From contig JABTTQ020003405.1 in the NCBI GenBank assembly GCA_016081115.2, positions 310,029 to 374,028 of the forward strand: a DNA stretch of 64,000 nt, written 5' to 3'. Numbering within the stretch: the first letter of the stretch is position 1; the number at the start of each line of letters is the position of its first letter. The notes under the pieces were generated by a model. It saw only the letters and a program-made list of their open reading frames with translations. It ran no database searches and was not told the origin of the DNA. Source of the DNA: Rehmannia glutinosa (lineage: Eukaryota > Streptophyta > Magnoliopsida > Lamiales > Orobanchaceae). The position numbers and the translations under genes are program-made. Positions 46,419 through 55,339 of the stretch are shown piece after piece.

Positions 46419-48524
46419 TGTTGGGAAATTTATTGTTTAGATTTTGATGAATGCCATGTAAAACTTAGAATAGGAAGTTGGCACCCCAATTTTGTTGAAA
46501 AGCGCATTGTAATAAATAGGGCTGGTCAAGTGAGTTAAGTCGGCTATGCCCAAACATGCAAGAAGACAATGGAGACGAGGAAGGAAGACTCATTGCAAGG
46601 CATTGAGTATGGCAAAAAGAGAAGATGGGAACTCTATGAAGGAAGCGGTGAGATGCAGGTGAGTGGAGTATCAGTCAAGTCAACTCAAGAAAAGCAAGTC
46701 TCAAGTTGAAGTGACGGAAGAAGAGTCATCCAATGATTGAAACCGACTCTAAGTCACCAGGGAAAGCAAGGAAATGCGAGTCAAGTCGAGATAACTGAAA
46801 AAGATCCGTTGCACAGAAATCAAGAGAATTACTTAAACAAGTAATATCTCCATGATACCTTTCTCGAAGTGCTCAGTCCCAGAAGCGTGCAAAAGGAATA
46901 AACCAATGGGAAGCACTACACCGTGTCGAACTCGAAAAGGTGAAGAACAATTCATACGAGGAAATGGCAATTCCAAGATCGCAACAAGACAAGCCAACGA
47001 CCACAAGTGACTTTCAAAAATAAGCCTATCTCTTCAACGGGCGGATTTTTGAAAGATCACTATAAAAAGGCGAGAAATGACTACGAGAGCGGTGACGGAA
47101 CCACAAACATTCAAGCAATTATTAGAATCAGTAATCGAAATATTCTCAAGTCATTAAACGCTCAATCCTCAAGCCTACACTACGAAGAACATCAATCCAA
47201 CACTCACTGTGAAGGAAAGATAACTTCAATCGGTTGAAGAGGAAATTCTTGAAGAATCAAGGGGTCTACACTCCCACGAAGGATTGTAGGAAGGTTCAAG
47301 AGTCGAACCAAGTCTTGAGCTTTTGGAGGGCTTCGTGATCAAATCCAAAGTGCTTGAGCAAGTGGGTTGTAGTAGCAAAGCGGTGCCTGTGAAGAAGTTG
47401 AGTCGCACGAGAAGCCGGTGAGTGATCAAGGCGTCTCGGATCGAGTCCCAAAGGATCAAGTCGGTGTGTGATCAAGACTTGTATACGGGTATTTACCACT
47501 TTGTATATTGATCAATACCTAGTGGATTCCTCCAGGAGTTGGAGAAGAGAGGAGTAGAAGAATTACCCCATCTTGAACCTCTATAAAAATCTTATTGTGT
47601 CATTTACATTTCAAAGACTTTAATTCTTGCATTATATTTGTTTAATTCTTGACATATTTGCTATCCATTAGATAACCTCTAAGTACTAAATCAAGCTCTA
47701 AATCTCTCTTAACCAAACTTAAGGGTGTTAAGTCTTCCTTTGAAAACAAATCACGAGTTGAGTTAATTTAGACTTAACAGGTGAGTTATTCCATCAGCGA
47801 CTTTCATGTTTGATGGTTGTTGTATACTTGCTCTGGTGGTGTGATGGTTGTTTCTCCGTTGTGAGGAGATGATTGTTGATGCAAAACCATTTCAATAAAA
47901 TGGTGGGCAATTGTTTTTAAATTAAAAATAATTCTTGTTTAGCTATTCCACATCGGTTTATGGCGATTTCTAAAAGATTTAACACATCGATGCAGAATCG
48001 ATGTTGTTCTACCAAAATTGATGTTGAACCCAATAAAATAACATCATTTTTGAAAGAACAAAATCGATTCTGAACCGATGTTAAATCATTTATAACATCG
48101 GTTCTCCACCGATCTCAAAGAAGTCAACAACATCGGTCAAAATCTAATGACACTTCATAAAAAGCTAGCAAATCGCAAGTTAACAACATCGGTTAAAAAA
48201 CGATGTCTTTATTACATAACAACATCGCTTTTTGTATCCTTAAAACCGATGTTGAAGAGGTATACTTTTAACATCATCGATTATGACATCGGTTGATTTT
48301 TACATAGACATCAGCTAAAAACCGATGTCTTTGACCGGATTTCTTGTAGTGTCAGTTAAGTCTGTTGAGAGACTAACTCTACTGATTAACTAAATTGGCT
48401 GTCCACCAAGGACACAGCTGTGTAGTATCAACTCTGAATTTTTAAAAGGACAAAATCAAAAATTTGGTAAGGTTTATTCACCCCCCCCCTTCTAAACCAT
48501 ACACTTACACCCCTTGGGACCTAC
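46419..48524 (+). repeat. 3' LTR of copy A3 (with CACTA-like insert)
   Basis: 2106 bp, starting TGTTGGGAAATTT and ending GGGACCTACA. It is about 510 bp longer than the A2 LTRs because of the insert at 47797-48351. A TATA box lies at 47060-47070. The last bases, CCTTGGGACCTACA, match the LTR ends at 1802 and 14357 in reverse. Confidence 0.88.
47797..48351 (+). mobile_element. CACTA-like 555-bp insert in the A3 3' LTR
   Basis: Flanked by TCA on both sides (47794-47796, 48352-48354), the 3-bp duplication expected of CACTA elements. The right end reads inward CACTACAAGAAATCCGGTC. Inside are at least seven AACATCGGTT/AACCGATGT units in both directions, typical subterminal repeats. The left end, GCGACTTTCATG, does not begin with CACTA, so it is truncated or diverged. 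No ORF. Confidence 0.65.
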
Positions 48525-48639
48525 AGCGACTTTTGATTAAGGGGGAGAAAATTTTTTAACTAAGGGGGAGCTACTTGCTTATTTTTATAAATCCTTTACT
48601 TGAGTTATGTTTTGTCCAGAAAGCCAAAAAGGGGGAGAA
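48525..48639 (+). other. Triple polypurine tracts of family B
   Basis: AAGGGGGAG occurs near 48538, 48563 and 48629; the last abuts the 3' LTR. Multiple tracts in this position are described for Sireviruses. This short stretch is all that remains of family B between the A3 insertion and the LTR. Confidence 0.75.
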
Positions 48640-49457
48640 TGTTAATTCCGTGTTTTTACGGATATTAAATATTTTTCCTTATTTTTGAAAATTTCCACTT
48701 TAAGTGTTTTGCCTTTCTTGGTTACATCTTAAATTATGATTTATTCAATAAAGGAAGTTGATTTAGAAAAAGATTGTATTAAAACTGGATTCTCGAGTTT
48801 TATATTAATATGTAAAAATCGATTTTGATAAAGGAGGTCTTTAAAAGAGTCATAGTCCTTATATGATTATGAATCCTAGTTCCACTATGTCTCTTTCTTC
48901 CTTATTTTGTAAGGACTCAAACTCTTCAAAGGATTGTCTATATAAAGAGGACGTCTCCCACATAATTTTGTACGCATAATTACAACTAAGAGAGAGCATA
49001 TATCTTCGAGAGAGAGATCGAACTCTGCACGAGAGAAATAGAGTTTGATATTCTACATAGTGTAGAGTAAGGAACGAAGTGCTGCATGAGTACTAGTTCA
49101 ACACCTAATGATTGAGCATCTTTGTTTCTCTATTTTTCGTCCATCTGTTGTTTTCATAGAAGTTCAGGATAGTTGACATTCTTTCTTTTTTGACGAATTA
49201 TTTTAGATATATATCTACTCATAGAAAGGAGTTTTGATAAGTTTTGTTCTAGTTGAGTCATTGATATTGAGATCTGTAATTGATACATTCAACTAGTGGA
49301 TTATTTCGCCCTGCTGTCACGTATATAAGTATTTTTATACTTAAAGATAATTTTTATCTCTGTGTTTTACTTTTATCCGCTGCGAGTTGGTACAAGTGTT
49401 ACTGGCACTTGTAATAGCACTTTATTCTGAGAAAGTTTGAGACCTAAAATTCTTTCA
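48640..49457 (+). repeat. 3' LTR of family B
   Basis: 818 bp, TGTTAATTCCG to AAAATTCTTTCA, matching the 5' LTR. It is followed by CTGCA, the right target copy. Confidence 0.9.
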
Positions 49458-49622
49458 CTGCACAATAAGCTTTTTGAGAAAATTGATGTAATTAGAAGCT
49501 ATTATGCTGAAACTACGATTGTTGACAAGTACGACGATAAGGCACTTGTCCTGATGATGCTTTTGGAATATGCTTGTTTCATTATAAACTTAATGAAGTT
49601 CATAAGTGAGGAGACAGAATAA
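49458..49622 (+). pseudogene. DUF247 gene fragment, 3' side of the family B insertion
   Basis: Encodes KLFEKIDVIRSYYAE, then DDKALVLMMLLEYACFII and a TAA stop. DUF247 proteins carry IRxCYxE followed by FVxMMLLDGCFIIEL; here Asp-Gly is replaced by Glu-Tyr-Ala. The first codon continues in frame from the left fragment across the 5-bp duplication. The rest of the domain is absent after 49622. The DUF247 assignment rests on two motifs in the right order and spacing. Confidence 0.65.
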
Positions 49623-49632
49623 TTTGGATTGG

Positions 49633-49727
49633 GTATCCATCCTCTGCCAACTCACGCATCAATACCTCGTTCAACTCAGCAAAGAAACTGGGGTCAAAGT
49701 CTATCAAGACTTTCCATCAGCCACAAA
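49633..49727 (-). pseudogene. 40S ribosomal protein S3 (uS3) N-terminal fragment
   Basis: The minus strand encodes FVADG, a 25-bp out-of-place insert, then FFAELNEVLMRELAEDGYP. Eukaryotic uS3 begins with a nearly identical FVADGVFFAELNEVL and ELAEDGYS. Nothing else of the gene is present, so this is a scrap. It lies 10 bp after the DUF247 stop and in the opposite direction. Confidence 0.75.
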
Positions 49728-49778
49728 TTGTTATGCAATTTCTTTAATTCATAAATTGGAATAGCAATAACAATTTTA

Positions 49779-49783
<5 letters not shown>

Positions 49784-49830
<47 letters not shown>
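49784..49830. repeat. TA microsatellite
   Basis: Uninterrupted (TA)n of about 47 bp adjoining the left end of the TIR element. A second TA run adjoins its right end. Confidence 0.95.
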
Positions 49831-49833
<3 letters not shown>

Positions 49834-50124
49834 ATATGGATCAAATGGGTCCTCCCATATGGGGTGAGTCCATATGACCCAATCCTAACCATAGATTAAT
49901 ATTTTTAGGCGGTCCAGATTTTTAGGGGGTTTTATATTTAATTTTTTATTTCAACAACTAACAAGGGTAGGATTGTCATTTTACAATATAGAATCAGTTA
50001 TTGAGATTTGATGAGATCTTAATCACGTACAATTTGCTTCCCCCTTTCACGTGACACGTGCTTTCAGTTTTTGAGTAACCCATATCCCTCATATTCACGT
50101 TTTTTTCTCCAGTGTATTATGTTG

Positions 50125-50422
50125 TTAACTGCTTGTGTAATATAATCATATCGCCTATGTAGTATAACCATATTGCATGTGTAATTTAATCATATCTGTG
50201 TTGCATATGTAGTATATATTTGTTGCTTATGTAGTATATATTTGTTGCTTATGTAGTATAGGCGTGTTGCTTATGTAGTATGTGTTTGTTGCTATGACTT
50301 GCTTATTTAGTTAATATATTTGTGGTGCATACATAGTGTATATTCGTTGCTTATATAATATAGGCTTGTCGCTTATGTAGTATGGATTTGTTGCTCATGA
50401 CTTGCTTATGTAGTTAATATAT
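50125..50422. repeat. Degenerate ~22-bp minisatellite
   Basis: About a dozen units of the type TTGCTTATGTAGTATAxxxTG. There is a higher-order pattern in which TTGCTxATGACTTGCTTATxT is followed by TAGTTAATATAT twice. Non-coding. Confidence 0.8.
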
Positions 50423-51765
50423 CTAAAAGCACCATGACACATTCAAGCAAAAAATTACATCTTCATAAGCATTCTTTAAACTGAAGTCGAGTTCTAGCAA
50501 CTATGACGAATTGTCAGCAACATTTTTTAGCCCCTGGTAATGCGTTGAGGAAGAAAGATGAAGGATTTCTCATACTAGTGTGTTGAAGAAGAAGGATGAG
50601 GACTGTTACGTTGATTTGAGATTTGGAAGGATTGTGTGAATCCCGTGAATATTGTTGAATACCGTGAATATTGTTAGATAAATGTTTTTATCAAAATTTT
50701 GATAATTTTGTTTAAATGAGTTTTTATACCAAAACATTGTTTATAAATGTTGTCCAAATACTCTCAATCGATTTAAAATATTTTTACTAATTTTTTGGAG
50801 TATTTCTTGAAGTTTATTTTTGACAAAAATTGGACAACACTTCAATTTGGAGGTCAACCGGCCGAGCAAATGGTCGACCCATATCTGAAAACATGAAAAA
50901 TGAAACAGAATGGTCTGGACTTGAAAAAATGAAGAGGGGGACCGGTCCGAGTAGGGGCCGACCGGTCGACCCCTAGGGCGGCCGGTCGGACCCCCCGACC
51001 GGGTCGGCCCCCTACGAGCAGTACTGGATCCCACTAATTTCATTCAACGTTCGAAATTTTATACATGGCGACCGGTCGCGCCGTGTAATCTTTTGAGAGC
51101 AAAACTTGTACCGCTGGACATCCTTATCAGCAAGATTTGCTTTTCATTTTTGTACATTATTTCTACATCTTGTGATCTTCTTTTTGTAGACAAAAGTGAA
51201 TGAGGAGGAGTCTATGTTTGTGAAGACTCTTCTATAAATAGAAGATGATTTTGAAGACACAAGACAAGAACAACACAAGCAAATACACAACAAGAAATCT
51301 GCAAATTTCTAAGCTTTCATATTCAACACTCTTGTTGTATTTATAGCCTAAGTATTTCACTTTCACATCTTGAGGTTGAGGTGTGACTGTGGGTGAGTTA
51401 TGTCGTATTATTTGACAATAAGGGAACTTGTCTTGCTGTGAAAACAAGAAAAAAGAAAAACAAAACAAAACAAAGGGATAAAATGGCAGAAAAATATTTG
51501 ATAGATCACAGAAATACATACACCTTAATCCAAAAACTTCCATCCCTCAAAAATTATACAGTAGAAACACCACTAATTGGTGGAGAAATGAATGATAAAA
51601 GTTTTGAAAGTAAACTTTATATCCCAAAACATATAAAGTCACAGAAAATGTTCTTTCTACTATAGCATGCATGAAATGATTATGATGTAAACACAATCAC
51701 GTGGCAATATTTCAAACTTAGATCCAAAATCCTCTGTTACATAATTTAATTACATAAAGAAAGGG

Positions 51766-52005
51766 GTTAATTACAAAAACTTACCCTGAAATTTAGCCTA
51801 ATTAAAACAAAAAAAGTCATCTTTTAACATTACGAATACACCCGAGACATTTGTTTTTAGGTTACGAAATTGCACCACAAGATGCCTCACCAGGCGGGTA
51901 TTTGTTAGATAATTACAAATCTCAGTGGGTATTTGTAATTTTGAAAAATAACCTGATTTTTTTTTGTAATTAGGCTAAACCTAAGGGGTAGTTTTTGTGA
52001 TTGTT
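51766..52005. mobile_element. ~240-bp MITE-like inverted-repeat element
   Basis: Left end TTAATTACAAAAACTTACCC then TGAAATTTAGCCTAATTA; the right end in reverse complement reads AATCACAAAAACTACCCC then TTAGGTTTAGCCTAATTA. The TIRs are about 40 bp with a few mismatches. Non-coding. Target duplication not clear. Confidence 0.6.
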
Positions 52006-52127
52006 CTAAAAAATAATATTTTTTGGCTATATAGTATCAGATATTAACCTTGAAATTGATGTATGTACCTTGAACATGTAACATATGAACTAAGACAACA
52101 GTTTTGGAAAAAAAAAAAAAAACAAAG

Positions 52128-52863
52128 AACCAAATTGAGGGTTTGATGGACTTGTATGAAGAGCTTATGCAGTCAGATATGGAGGAGCTAATTCAGTAAG
52201 CCTCTTTCTACATGCATGTACATTATATATGTGTGGAAATAGGCCAAATTGGCCATTTACATTTTTTTTAAATATGAAAATTAGCTATATTTTTCAAAAA
52301 TATGATTTTTAGCCATGTTAACTAAAAATAACAGTCAACCACGAGCTTGTAGCTCGTGTGGTATCACTTACCCTTTGCGAGGGTGTTGACCAGGGTTCGA
52401 ACCCTATATCTTTCAGTTTCTTTGAGATTTATTCCCTCTCCTCAAATTACTACTTCCAACTTATTAAAAAAAAAAAACTAAAAATAACAATCATACCCCA
52501 CTTGTATTATTGTTGAGTAATAGGCCATTTATTTTAAAAAGTCAACATCGTACATTTCTCAGTTCCAAGAAAAGAAAAAGGGCAAAATAGACGATTAAAC
52601 TTAAAATTTTTTAAAAAAACCTTTATTTGAAAAACATAGCTAAAAGTTATTTTTGTTAAGGACAAATGACCAAAACTCTTGTAGCCGGACTGATATATAT
52701 TGGTATGTCCAGAAATGGTGATCGTGTATCTATTGTGGGGAATATAAGTCGATTTCCACAGTCACACCAAAAGTTGTTGTTATCTGCCCAAGAACGTTCC
52801 AAGGGCAACAAAGGAGTGCACCTGGTGGCAGCTATGAACTATAGTGGTCGATACGACATAACT
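52128..52863 (+). pseudogene. cis-prenyltransferase gene fragment (two exons)
   Basis: Exon 1 (52128-52195) encodes EGLMDLYEELMQSDMEELI and ends at a GTAAGC donor. Exon 2 (52713-52863) follows an AG and encodes NGDRVSIVGNISRFPQS, then VHLVAAMNYSGRYDI. These match the C-terminal region of plant cis-prenyltransferases (dehydrodolichyl or related polyprenyl diphosphate synthases), whose conserved text reads RxSVIGDxSRLP and ALNYSGRYDI. Splicing keeps the frame. The intron (52196-52712) holds a SINE. The exon ends exactly where LTR homology resumes (GGGGTGGTAGAGG), so this is captured DNA inside the LTR, not a functional gene. Confidence 0.75.
52338..52475 (+). mobile_element. tRNA-derived SINE
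   Basis: 138 bp with a Pol III box A (TAGCTCGTGTGG, 52350-52361) and box B (GGTTCGAACCC, 52394-52404) spaced as in tRNAs, and a 3' poly(A). Flanked by 18-bp duplications AACTAAAAATAACA plus GTCA (52320-52337) or ATCA (52476-52493). The body after box B is short. It inserted into the cis-prenyltransferase intron. Confidence 0.85.
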
Positions 52864-53208
52864 GGGGTGGTAGAGGACTAGGCCCTAGGTGGGTTGAACC
52901 TCTATAAATCGAGGCTTGTTGTTTAATTTCCGCACCTTTATTCTTGTCTTTGATTGATCATTCGAAAAAGAGGGCTAATTGCGAAAAATCGGCATAATCT
53001 ATTCACCCCCCTCTAAATTATTGTAGCCACTTGGACTAACAAATATTGGGCTATTTTGGAGGATGACTAATTTACCTTTGTGTTTAATTAACTAGCTTGT
53101 AATTTGTAATATTGCCTCTTAAATCGCAGCTCTTGAATAAATTAGATATATGACTAGGATTGGTCCCTATGGACTCACCCTCTGAGGTGGTCTCATATAA
53201 CCCTCTCC

Positions 53209-53270
53209 ATATATATATACATATATATATATATATATTGAAAGAGAGAGAGAGAGAGAGAGAGAGAGAA
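53209..53270. repeat. TA and GA microsatellites
   Basis: (TA)n at 53209-53238 followed by (GA)14 at 53243-53270. Downstream (53270-53420) three degenerate copies of AAATCGGAGGCC-type sequence follow. Confidence 0.9.
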
Positions 53271-53544
53271 CCCTAAATCGGAGGCCAGAGTGGTAGCCGG
53301 AGTAAAAAAAAACCCAAATTGGAGGCTGGGGTGATGGCGGGAGTGGTGATCGGAGTAGAAACTCAAAATCGGAGGCCGAAGTAGTGAAGGGAGTGGTGGC
53401 CGGAAAATGATTGCTTGGTTGTGGAGCCGTCGAAATTGTGAGACTAAGAGAGAAGACAGAAAGGCTGAGAGAGAGAGGACAGGGGAGACGAAAAGATAAA
53501 AGAAAACTCTGCATCATAAACCTAATTGTTCATTTGTTCTCATA

Positions 53545-53741
53545 TCAACCGGTGTAAAATATCAGAAAACTTACATCGGTTCAAAGCATAATCGATGTAG
53601 AAGTTTTATAATTAATTTTTCTAATGGAACCAATGTAAATATCCTATTTACTTATATATATGCCACCAAGTTTTTTGTTACGTTGGTTCATTTAATAACC
53701 ATTGTAAATCCTCAATGTAAAAGCTTTTTTGTGTAGTAGTG
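53545..53741 (-). mobile_element. CACTA-type terminus with subterminal repeats (partial)
   Basis: The right end on the minus strand begins CACTACTACACAAAAAAGC. Upstream are scattered ACATCGGTTC/ATCGATGT-like units. No left terminus is recognised, so only one end is supported. Confidence 0.45.
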
Positions 53742-54208
53742 AGAATTTTGGTGATTTTATAAATTATATTAGACATTTAATGAAAATATTTGTCATTATT
53801 TTTCCCATAAAACCCATTTGCTCAAAATCTTAGTAATAGAGTTTTAACAAAATCTTGAGAACATTTTGGCATTGAGGCTTTGGTTCTTGATCAAATAAAA
53901 GGAAAATCAAGATATAGTTAATATTTCTAACTCCTCATTTATAACAACAATTGTGAGTTTGCCTATGATATTGTGTCTATCCAGTTCACGCCGTTTAAAA
54001 CCAATTCTATGGATACGAAGAACTTAATTAAGTGTAACGTATACACTTAATTAACGTGTATTGCAATCTTCTCTTTTCTAAATTAAAATTTCCTTTGTCT
54101 TTCCCATATATATATATATATATATGATATTTCTGGGGTCTTGTCTTTCTGACAAGTGAATCTTTGTCTTGTTTAGTTGACAAGTTCTGATAAATGTTGG
54201 TCAATATG
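53742..54208. other. Unassigned AT-rich DNA with a 13-bp-stem palindrome
   Basis: No gene or repeat ends recognised. At 54026-54056 the sequence TTAATTAAGTGTA, 5-bp loop, TACACTTAATTAA forms a perfect hairpin. A (TA)n run lies at about 54106-54124. Confidence 0.6.
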
Positions 54209-55200
54209 ACATCCTCTTTGGAAGAAATGTACAATAATTTGAGATTAGATGACGAAGAAGAAGATGGTTTGATTATCAAGCATGAACCAGATCCGTTAGC
54301 CAAAGAGCTCTAATGGTGTTTAGTAGGAAGATTTCTTACTAATAAGCATATTAATTTCTTGCTATGAAAAATACGCTTGCATCTTTATGTCATCTAGTCA
54401 AGGGGGTACTAATCAAAGAGTTATGTCCCAATATGTTCATGTTTCAATTTTTCCACTAATTGGATATCAAACGCGTTGAAGAAAATGGTCCATGGACATT
54501 TGATAATCAATTGTTTTAATCTAAAAGACTTGCAGAAGGTGAACAACCATCAAAGGTACCTTTATTTCACACGTCTATTTGGGTTCAGGTGTACGATCTA
54601 CTGGTGGGTTTCATGTCGGAACGAGTATGTAAAGATATTGGTAACTATGTTGGTGAATACATAGCATCTGATACAAAGAATATCAGCAGTGGATGGAAGA
54701 ATTTTATGCAAATTAGAGTCATGTTTGATGTTCGAACGTAGAATGAAAATCAAGAAGGCTGGTGGAGATTGGGTTTAGATACATTTTAAATATGAATGAC
54801 TACCAACATTTTGTTTCTTTTGCGGACGATTAGGTCACTCCGAGAGATTCTGTGAGAAGCTTTATGATATGCCTACAATTCCCACTAAAAGACTTTTTAG
54901 GACATGGTTAAGGGCTCCGAATCGTAGGCCAAAAAATCAACCTAAAACCTCGTGGCTGCGTGAGGCCCCATCACAAATGAATTTCGGCAATCCTAAAGAA
55001 GATGTAACGATCAAAAATGGGGAAATGGAAACAAGCAGATATGGGGCGCAAAACACGGAGGTCAATAAGAGTGGAAAAGGTAAGAGTATAGTGATTGCCG
55101 ATAATGTAGGCATTAATAGTGACAAGAATGTAAATTTAAACTTATATATGGAAATCCTATCTACATGCAGGAGGGGATTGTGGACAATGGTTCTGAGGCG
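54209..55200 (+). pseudogene. LINE ORF1 (DUF4283-like, CCHC)
   Basis: Begins MTSSLEEMYNNLRLDDEEED at 54209. Later segments read KRVEENGPWTFDNQLF, IWVQVYDLLVGFMSE, and a knuckle-like CFFCxRLGHSERFCEK in shifted frames near 54815-54860. Plant L1 ORF1 proteins have exactly this DUF4283 plus CCHC order and bind element RNA. Multiple stops. Confidence 0.65.
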
Positions 55201-55339
55201 GTAATAATATCGGATACAAAACGGCGCCGTGTGGGAGGTTTTCAAGATGATGTTAATAACGCTTTAGGGCCTGAGTTTGGGCCTAGTTCTGAAATAAGGT
55301 CCAACTTGATTTCAGAAAATGTGTTAGAGGTGGGTCTTG

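Larger units (their letters stand above)
27328..48524 (+). mobile_element. Sirevirus-like copia element, copy A3 (contains family C)
   Basis: Runs from a truncated 5' LTR (27328) through gag, protease, integrase, RT, RNase H and ORF3 to a full 3' LTR ending at 48524. Without the 7.66-kb family C insert it is about 13.5 kb. It lies inside family B but lacks matching duplications: GTACA before it and GCGAC after it. The missing end of B's RNase H shows that DNA was lost at the right junction. Many frame breaks match CAG/CTG losses. Confidence 0.85.
21780..49457 (+). mobile_element. Family B Ty1/copia element (interrupted by A3)
   Basis: Bounded by 816- and 818-bp LTRs (21780-22595, 48640-49457) and an imperfect 5-bp duplication (CTGTA left, CTGCA right). 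Its sequence occupies 21780-27327 and 48525-49457. It encodes gag with two CCHC-like motifs, protease, integrase, RT and the start of RNase H. The end of RNase H is missing where A3 is inserted. Three AAGGGGGAG polypurine tracts precede the 3' LTR, a feature known from Sireviruses. All genes contain stops. Confidence 0.85.
50672..53041 (+). mobile_element. Solo LTR related to family C, with captured host DNA
   Basis: Starts TGTTAGATAAATGTTTTTATC and ends GCCACTTGGACTAACA, with AATAT immediately on both sides (50667-50671, 53042-53046). The left ~700 bp and right ~180 bp align with the family C LTR in opposite orientation, including GC-rich GGCCGGTCG modules (50860-51075) and TCTATAAATAG (51231). 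The middle (about 51390-52863) is unrelated and carries a MITE, cis-prenyltransferase exons and a SINE. The hairpin array is absent. No internal region or second LTR. Confidence 0.8.
49831..53210. mobile_element. TIR element set in TA microsatellites
   Basis: The left end (49833-49900) and the reverse complement of the right end (53143-53210) share GGTGAGTCCATA, then CCAATCCTA, and related flanks over about 65 bp. Both ends touch (TA)n runs, as in the rice Micron type of MULE-derived MITEs. After subtracting the solo LTR (50672-53041) the element is about 1 kb and non-coding. It also holds the minisatellite at 50125-50422. The superfamily is uncertain. Confidence 0.55.

Noticed and set aside
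1..48524. Explaining the CAG/CTG changes by methyl-cytosine deamination or RIP-like mutation
   Set aside because: Those processes give C-to-T (or G-to-A) substitutions; the changes here are mostly deletions and C/G-rich replacements such as CAG to CG or CGG.
52338..52475. A genuine tRNA gene
   Set aside because: Box A and box B are present but no acceptor stem or anticodon arm closes, and poly(A) plus an 18-bp duplication mark a SINE.
53167..53517. 116-residue Ser/Leu/Pro-rich minus-strand ORF
   Set aside because: Produced by the GA microsatellite and degenerate GGAGGCC repeats; no recognisable domain.
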